From Massilia sp. CF038 (GTDB lineage Bacteria; Pseudomonadota; Gammaproteobacteria; Burkholderiales; Burkholderiaceae_D), in NCBI RefSeq assembly GCF_900129765.1, contig NZ_FQWU01000001.1, positions 1,488,001 to 1,552,000 on the forward strand: a stretch of 64,000 nt of DNA, read 5' to 3'. The position numbers and the translations under genes are program-made. Shown in pieces: positions 15,388 to 22,968 of the stretch. How positions within the stretch are numbered: position 1 is the first letter of the stretch; every line of letters begins with the position of its first letter. Under the pieces are notes generated by a model that made no database searches, was not told the origin of the DNA, and saw only the letters and a program-made list of their open reading frames with translations.

Positions 15388-15891
15388 ATGAAAAATCAAT
15401 ACCGTGTCACAAAATATGCCCCATCGCTGAGAGATGCGACAGGTGCATACGCAGGCGAAGATTGGACTTCGCAATCTGATATTGGACGAGTATTTGACGG
15501 TGGGATGCTGTCTGAAGCGGAGTATCTGAAGGTTGAAAACAGCTACCTGTCTGCTATGGAAAATTCCCTGGATGAGGCAGGCATCGAGTCTTTAGAGCTG
15601 AAGGGGCTGGAACGTCACGGCGCCGCCGGAGGGGGCTTCCTGCGCGGAGGGAACCTATCTATTGCTCAAAGCCTCGAATTCGCACGTTTGGCGCTGCGAG
15701 AAGAGGTATGGGGAAGACTCGTCGCGCCAGGTAGGGCATACGTCCATTTTGGCTATGACTACTACATGTACATCGGAGTACCCTCGAAATGCGAACGTTC
15801 GATTGCCATCGCACGCGATCTAGGTCTGTTTGTCGAACATTTTCGCTCGCCTTATCTTCGCCAAGCCGCATTCAAAGAGGTTGCCCGCTGA
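15388..15891 (+). CDS. Conserved hypothetical protein, array gene 18
   Basis: The product has 167 residues. YRVTKYAPSLRDATGAYAGE, DWTSQSDIGRVFDG, LALREEVWGRL and AYVHFGYDYYMYIGVP are blocks of a widespread uncharacterised family seen singly in many genomes. The ATG at 15388 is chosen because family homology begins there. The frame continues upstream for 31 codons without conservation, across about 120 bp of unassigned sequence behind repeat copy 16. Confidence 0.7.
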   Translation: MKNQYRVTKYAPSLRDATGAYAGEDWTSQSDIGRVFDGGMLSEAEYLKVENSYLSAMENSLDEAGIESLELKGLERHGAAGGGFLRGGNLSIAQSLEFARLALREEVWGRLVAPGRAYVHFGYDYYMYIGVPSKCERSIAIARDLGLFVEHFRSPYLRQAAFKEVAR

Positions 15892-15938
15892 CCCACTGAA
15901 TGTTCGCATTCTGGCGACGAGTCCGACACGGGACGACT

Positions 15939-16026
15939 GGCGGCTTTGGGGCGCGATCGGCCTGATGGTTTGAGACCGGGTGCTGTCGAGTACAATCGGC
16001 AACTGCCGGCCAGAAGCAGCCTCTCA
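15939..16026 (+). repeat. Cassette repeat copy 17
   Basis: GGCGGCTTTGGGGCGCGATC (hairpin part, degenerate) is followed by TGTCGAGTACAATCGGCAAC (TACAAT 15991-15996) and TGCCGGCCAGAAGCAGCC. It combines the features of the two repeat subtypes. Confidence 0.7.
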
Positions 16027-16053
16027 TCGTCATACCTTAGGGAGTATTGCCAA

Positions 16054-16083
16054 ATGGAATCGTACAGAAAAGAAATAAATTAG
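16054..16083 (+). pseudogene. Remnant gene start before the toxin-like gene
   Basis: TTAGGGAG lies 8 bp ahead of ATG; nine codons follow (MESYRKEIN) before TAG. It is another apparent 5' scrap of a lost gene behind a repeat. The stretch 16084-16137 then looks unrelated to the array and leads into the larger gene. Confidence 0.3.
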
Positions 16084-16137
16084 TCGGATTTTCGATATCT
16101 TTCGTGTAAGTGGTTTTTACAATGGAGTGATACCCCG

Positions 16138-17229
16138 ATGCGCCACCCCAAGTCGCCACAAGCGGCCCTTGCCCTTGCCACAAACCGCAGCGCGCCGCCC
16201 GCGCCGGCCGGACAGACCTTTGCCATACGCAATGGCCAGGTTGTCCGCACGCCGCCGGTCTACCGGCCTAATGCGCCAGTCACAGCGCGCACGGCACAGG
16301 CGAAGATGGTTTTCGTCACACCGCCAGTTGGACCTAGAACAATCCAGCCGATGATGGCCATGCGCGCCGAGCCAACGGCGTCTGGCGGACATGCGCTTTC
16401 ACAGGTCCACAACGTCGTCGACTTTATGTCCTTTCGCACTCTCGGTGACCTGTGGTGGTACAAGCGTGCGGCAAACCGTCAAGGCAGCAAAAAATACGAT
16501 TCGGCTGGTGTCATGAGTGGCCATCGTATCGTGACCGGCGGCGCCGCCGCAATCGCGACCCGCCTAGCCATTGGCGGCGCAGCAACGGTCGGCGTACTGA
16601 CCGCCGCGCCCGTTCTGAGCACGATCGCAGGCGGCACCGTGATTGCTGTCGGCGTGGCATCGTTGGCAAGAGCGGCAGTGACAAGCGTGCAGGACAAGGC
16701 AGTTGGCTATCTGGCCGAGCAAGATGGTAACGAAAATGGTTGGGGGCGCCGGCTATGGAACAAGGCATACGGTGAAAGAATCCTCACAACGGGCTGGCAA
16801 GTCATTAGAGGCGCAGCGAAACGCAAGGGTGCCAATGGCGTCATGGGCGTGAGCGCCAGCGCAGTCTCGGGAAACGATCGTTTCGTGCAAGGCAAAAAAG
16901 CACACAGTGAGTGGCTGCACATGTTGGGTCGGCAGTTGGGTGGTGGATCGGCCCACGACAATTTTGTTGCTGGAACATTCCATGCTAATACCGAGATGAT
17001 TCCCATCGAAGACGCGGCGCGCGCTGCGGCCGACCGTGGCGAGACTGTGCATTACAAGGTGACCGTGTTCGTTGATGCGAGAACCCGCAACGCCAACCGC
17101 ATCAATGTGCGTGTAAACCTGGGCACGGTGGATCGGATCAACTACAACATCGATGCCCAGCGTGGCACTTTCTCAAAACTGGAATATGCGGCGTTGGAGA
17201 AGTTTGCAAATGCAATGCTTGGGAATTAG
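16138..17229 (+). CDS. Putative polymorphic toxin with PVYRP-type N-terminus and nuclease-like C-terminus
   Basis: The product has 363 residues. The N-terminus is Pro/Ala-rich with TPPVYRPNAPV (residues 38-48), AQAKM (53-57) and TPPVGPRTIQP, the repeat style of effector proteins linked to contractile-injection and polymorphic-toxin cargo. Residues 133-185 are a Gly/Ala-rich hydrophobic hairpin, possibly membrane-inserting. The C-terminal 110 residues hold AHSEWLHMLGRQLGGG, then DNFVAGTFHANTEMIPIE (274-291), a His/Asn/Glu-rich signature resembling HNH/EndoNS-type toxin domains, then strand pairs. Its composition is closer to the GC-rich flank than to the small genes. The target and enzymatic class are inferred. 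Confidence 0.55.
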   Translation: MRHPKSPQAALALATNRSAPPAPAGQTFAIRNGQVVRTPPVYRPNAPVTARTAQAKMVFVTPPVGPRTIQPMMAMRAEPTASGGHALSQVHNVVDFMSFRTLGDLWWYKRAANRQGSKKYDSAGVMSGHRIVTGGAAAIATRLAIGGAATVGVLTAAPVLSTIAGGTVIAVGVASLARAAVTSVQDKAVGYLAEQDGNENGWGRRLWNKAYGERILTTGWQVIRGAAKRKGANGVMGVSASAVSGNDRFVQGKKAHSEWLHMLGRQLGGGSAHDNFVAGTFHANTEMIPIEDAARAAADRGETVHYKVTVFVDARTRNANRINVRVNLGTVDRINYNIDAQRGTFSKLEYAALEKFANAMLGN

Positions 17230-17387
17230 GCCCGTGCTCGATGCCAGCGAAACTGCAGACACCCACGCGGTCTTCAATGGCGCGCTGCTTCACCGGCTAT
17301 TCCTTTAATCAACAGGACGGCTTGGGGGCCACGCGCCTCAGCCACCGACTATTCTTCACGTCAAAGTCGACTGTTCAGATGCCCCCA

Positions 17388-17454
17388 CAGTCCGCTTTGG
17401 GGCGTAAGCGGACGCTGCAGTAGAATGCTCGGCTTCTGGCCAGAAGCCGTCATT
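17388..17454 (+). repeat. Cassette repeat copy 18 (full-length form)
   Basis: Same hairpin as copy 8 (GTCCGCTT 17390-17397 / AAGCGGAC 17406-17413), TAGAAT at 17421-17426, core CTGGCCAGAAGCCGTCATT. The left 31 bp are identical to copy 8, some 6.3 kb away. Confidence 0.8.
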
Positions 17455-17484
17455 CAGTCCGCAATAAAACCCCACCGGTCCAAA

Positions 17485-17739
17485 ATGGTAGACCCTAAAA
17501 TCAAGCTCTACGACGCCGTTCGGATTAAAGGCCTAAGCCAGCCTCATGTCTTCGAATCCGACTGTTTTAACATGCGCCAGCCACGCGTTGGTGATGTGGC
17601 ATACGTCATCGAAATTTATGAAGGCCCACCTGGGTACGAGTTGGAGTGCAGCGGCGAGAATGGGATTACCGAGTGGCTGCTAGCGTTTTCGCCGGAAGAG
17701 GTTGAGCTGGAGAAGGTAGCTGGGTCTGCAAATGGTTGA
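17485..17739 (+). CDS. DUF4926-like small protein, array gene 20
   Basis: The product has 84 residues. IKLYDAVRIKG, QPRVGDVAYVIEIYEGPPGY, ELEC and EEVELEKV resemble the DUF4926 layout (llD-V-l, GqvGTVVE, yeVEF, then l--ee). That fold is found in polyimmunity and toxin-adjacent loci. It directly follows the toxin-like gene and a full-length repeat, so it could be its antidote; the sequence alone does not show this. The ATG at 17485 is chosen at the start of homology. Confidence 0.5.
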   Translation: MVDPKIKLYDAVRIKGLSQPHVFESDCFNMRQPRVGDVAYVIEIYEGPPGYELECSGENGITEWLLAFSPEEVELEKVAGSANG

Positions 17740-17851
17740 GGAACTCGTGTTAAACGTCGTGTCGTTCGAGAGCTATCGACTTGGCAACGTCATCAATGCG
17801 ATCGAACGCGCATCAGTATTCGGAGAAGATGGTGTCGTGTACATTGGGTAG
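17732..17851 (+). CDS. Short overlapping ORF (39 codons), array gene 21
   Basis: ATG at 17732 overlaps the end of the preceding gene by 8 bp and encodes VEELVLNVVSFESYRLGNV then INAIERASVFGEDG. It reads like real protein, but is short and may be the truncated front of a longer gene cut when the array's right end formed. Confidence 0.35.
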   Translation: MVEELVLNVVSFESYRLGNVINAIERASVFGEDGVVYIG

Positions 17852-17930
17852 CTGTGCATGCTCAACAAATCATTCCAGCGGACGGCTTCGGCGCCGCTGA
17901 ACAAGCGCATTGAAGTCGTGTTCGTCTTCT

Positions 17931-17955
17931 CGTCAATGTCCGCTATGGGGTGCGG
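17931..17955 (+). repeat. Cassette repeat copy 19, truncated, at the right border
   Basis: CGTCAATGTCCGCTATGGGG then TGCGG matches the first 20 bp of copy 8 and stops exactly where the reverse-strand stop codon of zntB begins (17956). It marks the island's right junction. Confidence 0.65.
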
Positions 17956-18972
17956 CTACTCGTGCTGCAAGCGCAGCACCACCACGCCCGCCACGGCCGT
18001 AAATGCCGTCACCACGCCGACCACAATCCAGAACCCGTGCGGGTGAGCCGCGAGCGGCAATCCGCCCACATTCATGCCGAGCAGACCAGCAATCATATTG
18101 ATCGGCAGCGCCAGTACCGTGACAATGGTCAGCACGAACAGGCTGCGTCCATTGGCTTCGTTGACGCGCGCGGCAATTTCTTCCTGCAGCAGCTTGATGC
18201 GTTCCTGCAGGGCGCTCATGTCGCTCAACACGACTGCAAACTCCTCGGTGGCCTGGCGCAGTTCTTCGATGTCGTGTTCGCCGATCCAGCGGGGAGGGCG
18301 TTGCAGCAAGCGAAACAGGGCAGCCGGCTCCGGCGCCAGCAGCCGCTGCAGGCGAACCAGCACCCGCCGCATGGTGCCGAGGTCCTCACGTTTGTGGCGC
18401 AGTCGGCCCGCCAGGAGCGAATCCTCAATGCCATCGACGCGGGCAATAGAGTCCCGCACGATCTTCACCAGTACATCGGCTTGGTCGCGCAGCAGGTGTT
18501 CCAGCAGTTGCACTGGCGAGTGGATCGTGGCGCCCCGTTGCACCGCCTGATGCAGTCGCTCGATCGAGCGCAAAGGCGTGCGGCGCGCGCTGATAACCAT
18601 TTGCGGCGCCAGCGTCAGCCACAAGGTGGAAGTGTCGGATGCTTCAAACGCGAAGTCGTGCGACACATCGTTGATGACGGCGATCAGGGTGTCGTCCGCC
18701 ACCTCGATGCGGGTCGAGCGCGAGCCCTGGTGCAAGGCTTCGTAGAATTCATCGGCCAGGGTTGCGTGCGTACGCATCCATTTTTCGCTGGCTGCATTCG
18801 ATAGATTGAAGTGCAGCCAGACGAACTGGCCATCATGCTGGTCAGGCTCGTCCAGCCACGACAGGGCGCGCCGCGCGTCGAGCGCCTGGGCAGTGCCGGC
18901 TTCGCGGTCGAACAGGTAGCCCCACACCAGGCCGCTGGCGTCCGAGCCGTAGTGCAGGTCGTTGGCCGCCAT
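17956..18972 (-). CDS. zntB: CorA-family zinc transporter ZntB
   Basis: The product has 338 residues. A long cytoplasmic N-terminal domain with coiled-coil helices (LRQATEEFAVVLSDMSALQE, RIKLLQEEIAARVNEANGRS) is followed by two C-terminal membrane helices and the loop GMNVGGLPLA, carrying the GMN signature of the CorA/Mrs2/ZntB superfamily. The start LHYGSDASGLVWGYLFD and the length fit ZntB better than CorA. ZntB moves Zn(II) across the inner membrane. It shares direction with the GDPD gene, 15 bp away. The cassette island abuts its stop codon. Confidence 0.85.
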   Translation of the reverse strand: MAANDLHYGSDASGLVWGYLFDREAGTAQALDARRALSWLDEPDQHDGQFVWLHFNLSNAASEKWMRTHATLADEFYEALHQGSRSTRIEVADDTLIAVINDVSHDFAFEASDTSTLWLTLAPQMVISARRTPLRSIERLHQAVQRGATIHSPVQLLEHLLRDQADVLVKIVRDSIARVDGIEDSLLAGRLRHKREDLGTMRRVLVRLQRLLAPEPAALFRLLQRPPRWIGEHDIEELRQATEEFAVVLSDMSALQERIKLLQEEIAARVNEANGRSLFVLTIVTVLALPINMIAGLLGMNVGGLPLAAHPHGFWIVVGVVTAFTAVAGVVVLRLQHE

Positions 18973-18987
18973 GCGCCGCTCCTTTGC

Positions 18988-20157
18988 TTATTTGAAGGCC
19001 TTGACGGCAGCGCGGCCCACCGCCGGGTCGTCGGTAAAGAAGCCGTCGATGCCCGCTTTCAGGTAGGCGTTGATCTCCGCCACGGCGTCGCCGCGCTGGC
19101 TTGGCGAGTTGACGTCGGGCTTGCGCAGGCTCACCGGCAGGAAGGGGTTTTCCGGCCGCAGGGTCCAGGTATGCACTTTCAGGCCGGCAGCCTTGGCGTC
19201 GGCCACAAAGCGGGTCGGCTGGCCCAGTTCGTTGGCTGCGGTGCGCGGAATGATCACTTCCTTGTAGGGCGAGACCACATCGGCGTACAGGGCGATTTCC
19301 TTCAGGCCGGCCGGGGTGACCAGGTCGGCATAGCTGCGCTTGTTGCCAGCGGCGATGAAATCATAAGGCGCGTTGCGTGGTACGCCGTTCGGCGCCGGCG
19401 GATTGGCCGGGTTGTCGATCAACTGCACGATGCGCATCTCGGTCATGCCGCGCAGCTCTTTCAGATTGGCCGTTTCGAACGATTGGATGAAGACGGCTGC
19501 GTCCTTGCCGCGGTAGCCATTGGCCGCCAGCTGATCGACCAGGCGCTTTTCCAGCGGCAGACCAATGGACTTGAAGTAGCTCGGGTGTTTGGTTTCTGGG
19601 TAGATGCCAATCACCTTGTTGCGCGACGTACTTTCCTTTTTGACCAGGTCGATCACTTCCTGCAGGGTCGGGATCTCGAATTGGCCATCGTAGGCCACGT
19701 TGGCGGGGCGGTTGAGCGGAATGCGCTCCTTGGCGCGCAGCGTTTTCAGCTCGGCCAGGGTAAAGTCTTCGGTGAACCAGCCCGTGACCGGGATGCCGTC
19801 GATGGTCTTGGTCGTTTTGCGGCTGGCAAACTGCGTGGCGCTGGCCGCATTGGTCGTGCCGCCAATTTCATTCTCGTGGCGTGCGACCAGAACGCCATCC
19901 TTGGTCGCCACCAGGTCGGGTTCGACAATGTCGGCGCCGTCGACGATGGCTTGCTGATACGACGCCAGCGTGTGTTCGGGCCGTAGCGCCGAAGCGCCGC
20001 GGTGGCCGGTCACCGCTGGTGTGGGTGGCCAGTTCGGCCCCGGGTTTTGCAGGTCGGGCTGATCACCGCCGCAGCCGCCAAGCAGGGCGGCGCACAGCGC
20101 TGCGGCAAGGGCAGGGAGGCGGGGCAAGGATAAATGCGCGGGACGGGTCGAGTTCAC
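18988..20157 (-). CDS. Glycerophosphodiester phosphodiesterase, lipoprotein type
   Basis: The product has 389 residues. The start is taken at a GTG (20157) with GGAG 5 bp before it; the next residues form a lipoprotein signal (LAAALCAALLGGC). The GDPD fold shows VTGHRGASALRPEHTLASYQ (catalytic HR and E), IVEPDLVATKDGVLVARHEN (E-x-D and H) and GKDAAVFIQSFE. It hydrolyses glycerophosphodiesters to sn-glycerol-3-phosphate and an alcohol at the cell envelope. An in-frame ATG 78 bp upstream would destroy the signal peptide. Probably co-transcribed with zntB. Confidence 0.88.
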   Translation of the reverse strand: MNSTRPAHLSLPRLPALAAALCAALLGGCGGDQPDLQNPGPNWPPTPAVTGHRGASALRPEHTLASYQQAIVDGADIVEPDLVATKDGVLVARHENEIGGTTNAASATQFASRKTTKTIDGIPVTGWFTEDFTLAELKTLRAKERIPLNRPANVAYDGQFEIPTLQEVIDLVKKESTSRNKVIGIYPETKHPSYFKSIGLPLEKRLVDQLAANGYRGKDAAVFIQSFETANLKELRGMTEMRIVQLIDNPANPPAPNGVPRNAPYDFIAAGNKRSYADLVTPAGLKEIALYADVVSPYKEVIIPRTAANELGQPTRFVADAKAAGLKVHTWTLRPENPFLPVSLRKPDVNSPSQRGDAVAEINAYLKAGIDGFFTDDPAVGRAAVKAFK

Positions 20158-20330
20158 ATGGGCTCCGGTGTAAGCATTGCAAGATTGCAGTTTCAAGAAG
20201 CCGCTGAGACTAACAAGCTTGCGTGACAGGAGCATGACGGCGCAACAGACGATTGATCGGGCCGGCGCTATGCCTCATACTTGAAAAAAACGATTCAACC
20301 AGCGTTCGCGCGCACCACCACGCACCCATA

Positions 20331-21134
20331 ATGAAAAAATGCTTCACGCTGCTGGCGTCGTTGCTGCTCTCCTGCGGCATGCTGCCGGCAATGGCCGCCG
20401 ACATCCCGGTCACCATCTACGCCGATGCCGGCTACCAACCATACTCTTACGCTGACGGCAATGGCGAGGCCGCAGGGCTGTATGCCGAGATTGTCAAAGT
20501 CGCGTTTGCACGCATGAAGGGCTACCGCATTGCCATCAAGCCGGTACCCTGGAAGCGCGGCATGGCCATGCTGAAGAACGGCACCGCGTTCGCGCTGTAT
20601 CCGCCTTATATGAACTTGAAGGATGAACCCTTCACCTGGCCTTACTCGCTGCCTCTGTTTGAAGAAATCGTCGTGGCTGTATGTACGAAAGATGTCGCCG
20701 CCCGGCCGCGCCCGCGCTGGCCGGAAGATTTTTATGGCCTGCGCATTGGTAATAATGCGGGGTTCCTGGTGGGCGGCGATGCATTCAACGCGGCCGTCAA
20801 GAGTGGCAAGATCACTTTGGAAGAAGCAGCCGACACCCGTACCAATATCCTCAAACTGGGCATGAAACGGATCGACTGCTATATCAATGACCGTATTTCG
20901 ATTCGCCTTACCCAGAATCAGCTGATCCGCGAAGGCAGGCTGCCGGGTGGACCGGCCGGCTACGAGGCCGCGGTCATCGCGCGCGAGCAGGGCTTTCTTG
21001 GTTTTACCGACCGTGACGAGGGGCGATTTGCCCACAAGACTGATTTCCTCAAGCAGTTCGATGCCATCATTTACGATATGCGGCGCACAGGCGAAATCGA
21101 GAAGATTGCCCATAATTTCTTCAAAGGGAAGTGA
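20331..21134 (+). CDS. Periplasmic substrate-binding-like protein (SBP_bac_3 / PBPb type)
   Basis: The product has 267 residues. Signal peptide MKKCFTLLASLLLSCGMLPA then MAADIPVTIYADAGYQPYSY and AGLYAEIVKVAFARMKG, the opening of solute-binding domain family 3. Further blocks are WKRGMAMLKNGTAFALYPPY and GLRIGNNAGFLVGGDAF. No transporter subunits are adjacent, so it may be an orphan sensor or binding protein, as is common in this subfamily of periplasmic proteins. The ATG at 20331 is at the signal peptide. The ligand is unknown. Confidence 0.75.
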   Translation: MKKCFTLLASLLLSCGMLPAMAADIPVTIYADAGYQPYSYADGNGEAAGLYAEIVKVAFARMKGYRIAIKPVPWKRGMAMLKNGTAFALYPPYMNLKDEPFTWPYSLPLFEEIVVAVCTKDVAARPRPRWPEDFYGLRIGNNAGFLVGGDAFNAAVKSGKITLEEAADTRTNILKLGMKRIDCYINDRISIRLTQNQLIREGRLPGGPAGYEAAVIAREQGFLGFTDRDEGRFAHKTDFLKQFDAIIYDMRRTGEIEKIAHNFFKGK

Positions 21135-21150
21135 GGATGATCCGCTGTAA

Positions 21151-21194
21151 AGAGATATGTCATCGTACAAGCTGGCTGGCGCTATAATTGGTCT
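21151..21194 (+). promoter_or_regulatory. Promoter of the kdgD-cluster GntR gene, leaderless, with operator
   Basis: TATAAT at 21183-21188 ends 6 bp before the ATG at 21195, so the transcript should start at or next to the start codon. GTCATCGTACAA (21159-21170), overlapping the -35 region, is identical to half of the palindrome before kdgD, which predicts autorepression. Confidence 0.6.
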
Positions 21195-21944
21195 ATGACG
21201 ACTAATACCGCCCCCTCCATGATTTTGCCGCGCAAGAAACACCGCAACCTTGCCCAGGGTGTCATCGAGCTGATCAACGCCGACATCCAGTCCGGCGCGC
21301 TGAAGCCTGGCGACAAGCTGCCCACCGAATCGGCCATCATGGAGCGCCACGGCGTGAGCCGCACGGTGGTGCGCGAAGCGATTTCGCACTTGCAGGCCAG
21401 TGGCCAGGTCGAAACCCGGCACGGCATCGGCACCTTTGTGCTGGAAGCGGCGCCGCCGAATGTGAGTCTGCTGACCGAAACCATCGTCACATTGCGCGAC
21501 GTGCTGGCCATTCTGGAGCTGCGCATTTGTCTGGAAACTGAAGCGGCTTCGCTGGCAGCCATGCGCCGCACCGACGCCCAGGCGGCGCAGCTGGGCGCCT
21601 TGCTGGAGCTGATGCGGCGTGGCGCGGAAGAGGGCGGTGGCGCGGTGGCCGATGACGTGCAGTTTCACTTGCTGATCGCCCAGTCGACTGGGAACAAATA
21701 TTTTGTCGAAATCCTCACCCAGCTTGGTTCGGCGATCATCCCCCGGGCGCGCGTGAATGCCGCCCAGCTCGGCAACGCTGAACCTGGTCTATACCTGGAA
21801 CGGGTGCACCGCGAACACGAAGATATCTGGCGCGCCATCGCCCGCCAGGATGCCGAAGGCGCGCGCGCGGCCATGCGTACCCACCTGAGCAACAGCCGCG
21901 AACGTCTGCGTCAGGCCCAGGAGGCGCTGAGCAGTCCGCACTAA
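21195..21944 (+). CDS. GntR-family (FadR subfamily) regulator of sugar-acid catabolism
   Basis: The product has 249 residues. The N-terminal winged helix is clear (ALKPGDKLPTESAIMERHGV, SRTVVREAISHLQASGQVET, RHGIGTFV). A helical FCD ligand domain follows with metal-type residues in DDVQFHLLIAQSTGNKYF and VHREHEDIWRAIARQDAEGA. It lies just ahead of kdgD with matching operator half-sites before both genes, so it probably represses the kdgD-dehydrogenase-transporter-lactonase unit until a sugar acid binds. Residue-level ligand specificity cannot be read. Confidence 0.88.
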   Translation: MTTNTAPSMILPRKKHRNLAQGVIELINADIQSGALKPGDKLPTESAIMERHGVSRTVVREAISHLQASGQVETRHGIGTFVLEAAPPNVSLLTETIVTLRDVLAILELRICLETEAASLAAMRRTDAQAAQLGALLELMRRGAEEGGGAVADDVQFHLLIAQSTGNKYFVEILTQLGSAIIPRARVNAAQLGNAEPGLYLERVHREHEDIWRAIARQDAEGARAAMRTHLSNSRERLRQAQEALSSPH

Positions 21945-21995
21945 AAAACAACGTTGAACAGGTCGAAAGAAGTCGCTTGTTCTGTTTTATCTTAT

Positions 21996-22015
21996 GTTGT
22001 ACGATGACGTACGAC
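21996..22015. promoter_or_regulatory. Operator palindrome upstream of kdgD
   Basis: GTTGTACG-ATGA-CGTACGAC, 8-bp arms with one mismatch, 42 bp before the kdgD start. On the other strand it contains the 12-mer GTCATCGTACAA also found before the GntR gene. Confidence 0.6.
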
Positions 22016-22056
22016 TTGATAATCAAGAACACCCACCACCTGCCCCTGGAGTCTCC

Positions 22057-22968
22057 ATGCTTCCTCAAGAACTGAAACAAACCCTGTCCGCCGGCCTGCT
22101 GTCGTTCCCGATCACCGACTTTGACGCCAATGGCGACTTCCGCGCGTCGACCTACGCCGAGCGTCTGGAATGGCTGGCCCCGTACGGCGCGAGTGCGCTG
22201 TTCGCTGCTGGCGGCACCGGTGAGTTCTTCTCGCTGACCCAGTCCGAGTACAGCCAGGTAATCAAGGTGGCAGTCGACACCTGCAAGGGCAAAGTGCCAC
22301 TGCTGGCCGGCGCGGGCGGCCCGACCCGTTCGGCCATCGCGTTTGGCCAGGAAGCCCAGCGCCTTGGCGCCCAGGGCGTGCTGCTGCTGCCGCACTATCT
22401 GACCGAAGCAAGCCAGGACGGTCTGGTGGCGCACGTGGAGCAGTTCTGCAAGTCGCTCGATATTGGCGTGGTGGTGTACAACCGCGGCCAGTGCCGCCTG
22501 ACCCCGGATTCGCTGGAAAAGCTGGCCGACCGCTGCCCGAACCTGATCGGCTTCAAAGACGGTATTGGCGACGTCGAGCTGATGGTATCGATCTGGCGCC
22601 GCATGGGCGACCGCTTCAGCTATCTGGGCGGCCTGCCAACGGCGGAGGTATTTGCTGCTGCTTACAAGGCGATGGGCGTGCCGGTGTACTCGTCGGCGGT
22701 ATTTAACTTCATGCCGAAACTGGCGATGGACTTCTACCACGCCGTGGCGGCCGATGACCATGCCACCATCAATCGCCTGATCGATGATTTCTTCCTGCCT
22801 TACCTGGACATTCGTAACCGCAAGGCGGGCTACTCGGTCAGTATCGTCAAAGCCGGTGCGCGCCTGGTCGGTCATGACGGCGGCCCGGTGCGCGCACCGC
22901 TGACCGACCTGACCGAAGCCGAATGCGAGATGCTGCAACGCCTGATCGCCAAACAAGGTGCCCAATGA
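22057..22968 (+). CDS. kdgD: 5-dehydro-4-deoxyglucarate dehydratase
   Basis: The product has 303 residues, of the DapA/NanA-type aldolase superfamily. [15 protein letters not shown] at the start, [40 protein letters not shown] and [10 protein letters not shown] (Schiff-base Lys) are diagnostic of KdgD. It converts 5-keto-4-deoxy-D-glucarate to 2-oxoglutarate semialdehyde with loss of CO2 and water. The start is set by GGAG 6 bp before the ATG. Its stop overlaps the start of the dehydrogenase gene (ATGA). It receives its substrate from GarD encoded at 35.1 kb. Confidence 0.93.
   Translation: MLPQELKQTLSAGLLSFPITDFDANGDFRASTYAERLEWLAPYGASALFAAGGTGEFFSLTQSEYSQVIKVAVDTCKGKVPLLAGAGGPTRSAIAFGQEAQRLGAQGVLLLPHYLTEASQDGLVAHVEQFCKSLDIGVVVYNRGQCRLTPDSLEKLADRCPNLIGFKDGIGDVELMVSIWRRMGDRFSYLGGLPTAEVFAAAYKAMGVPVYSSAVFNFMPKLAMDFYHAVAADDHATINRLIDDFFLPYLDIRNRKAGYSVSIVKAGARLVGHDGGPVRAPLTDLTEAECEMLQRLIAKQGAQ

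Larger units (their letters stand above)
7329..17955 (+). other. Accessory island: small-gene cassette array with interspersed repeats (putative polyimmunity locus)
   Basis: Some 20 unrelated genes of about 70-180 codons, plus one toxin-like gene of 363 codons, all lie on the + strand. They are more AT-rich by eye than the flanks. About 19 copies of a degenerate repeat sit between them. The consensus is a -10-like TACAATCGGCA or TAGAATGGTCGGC, a few bases, then CGGCCAGAAGCGGACA just upstream of the next ribosome site. Some copies carry an extra hairpin GTCCGCTT-8 nt-AAGCGGAC in front. No integrase, transposase or consensus attC pair is present. The array begins behind the alpha/beta hydrolase start and ends against the zntB stop codon. 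Confidence 0.8.

Noticed and set aside
7329-17955. CRISPR-like array, because of many repeats with spacers
   Set aside because: Spacing runs from about 40 to over 1000 bp, the spacers are genes, the repeats are degenerate, and no cas gene is present.
17858-18046. Forward ORF starting MLNKSFQRTASAPLNK
   Set aside because: It overlaps the zntB 3' end in antisense; its first residues resemble repeat-derived tails, and there is no gene-like body.
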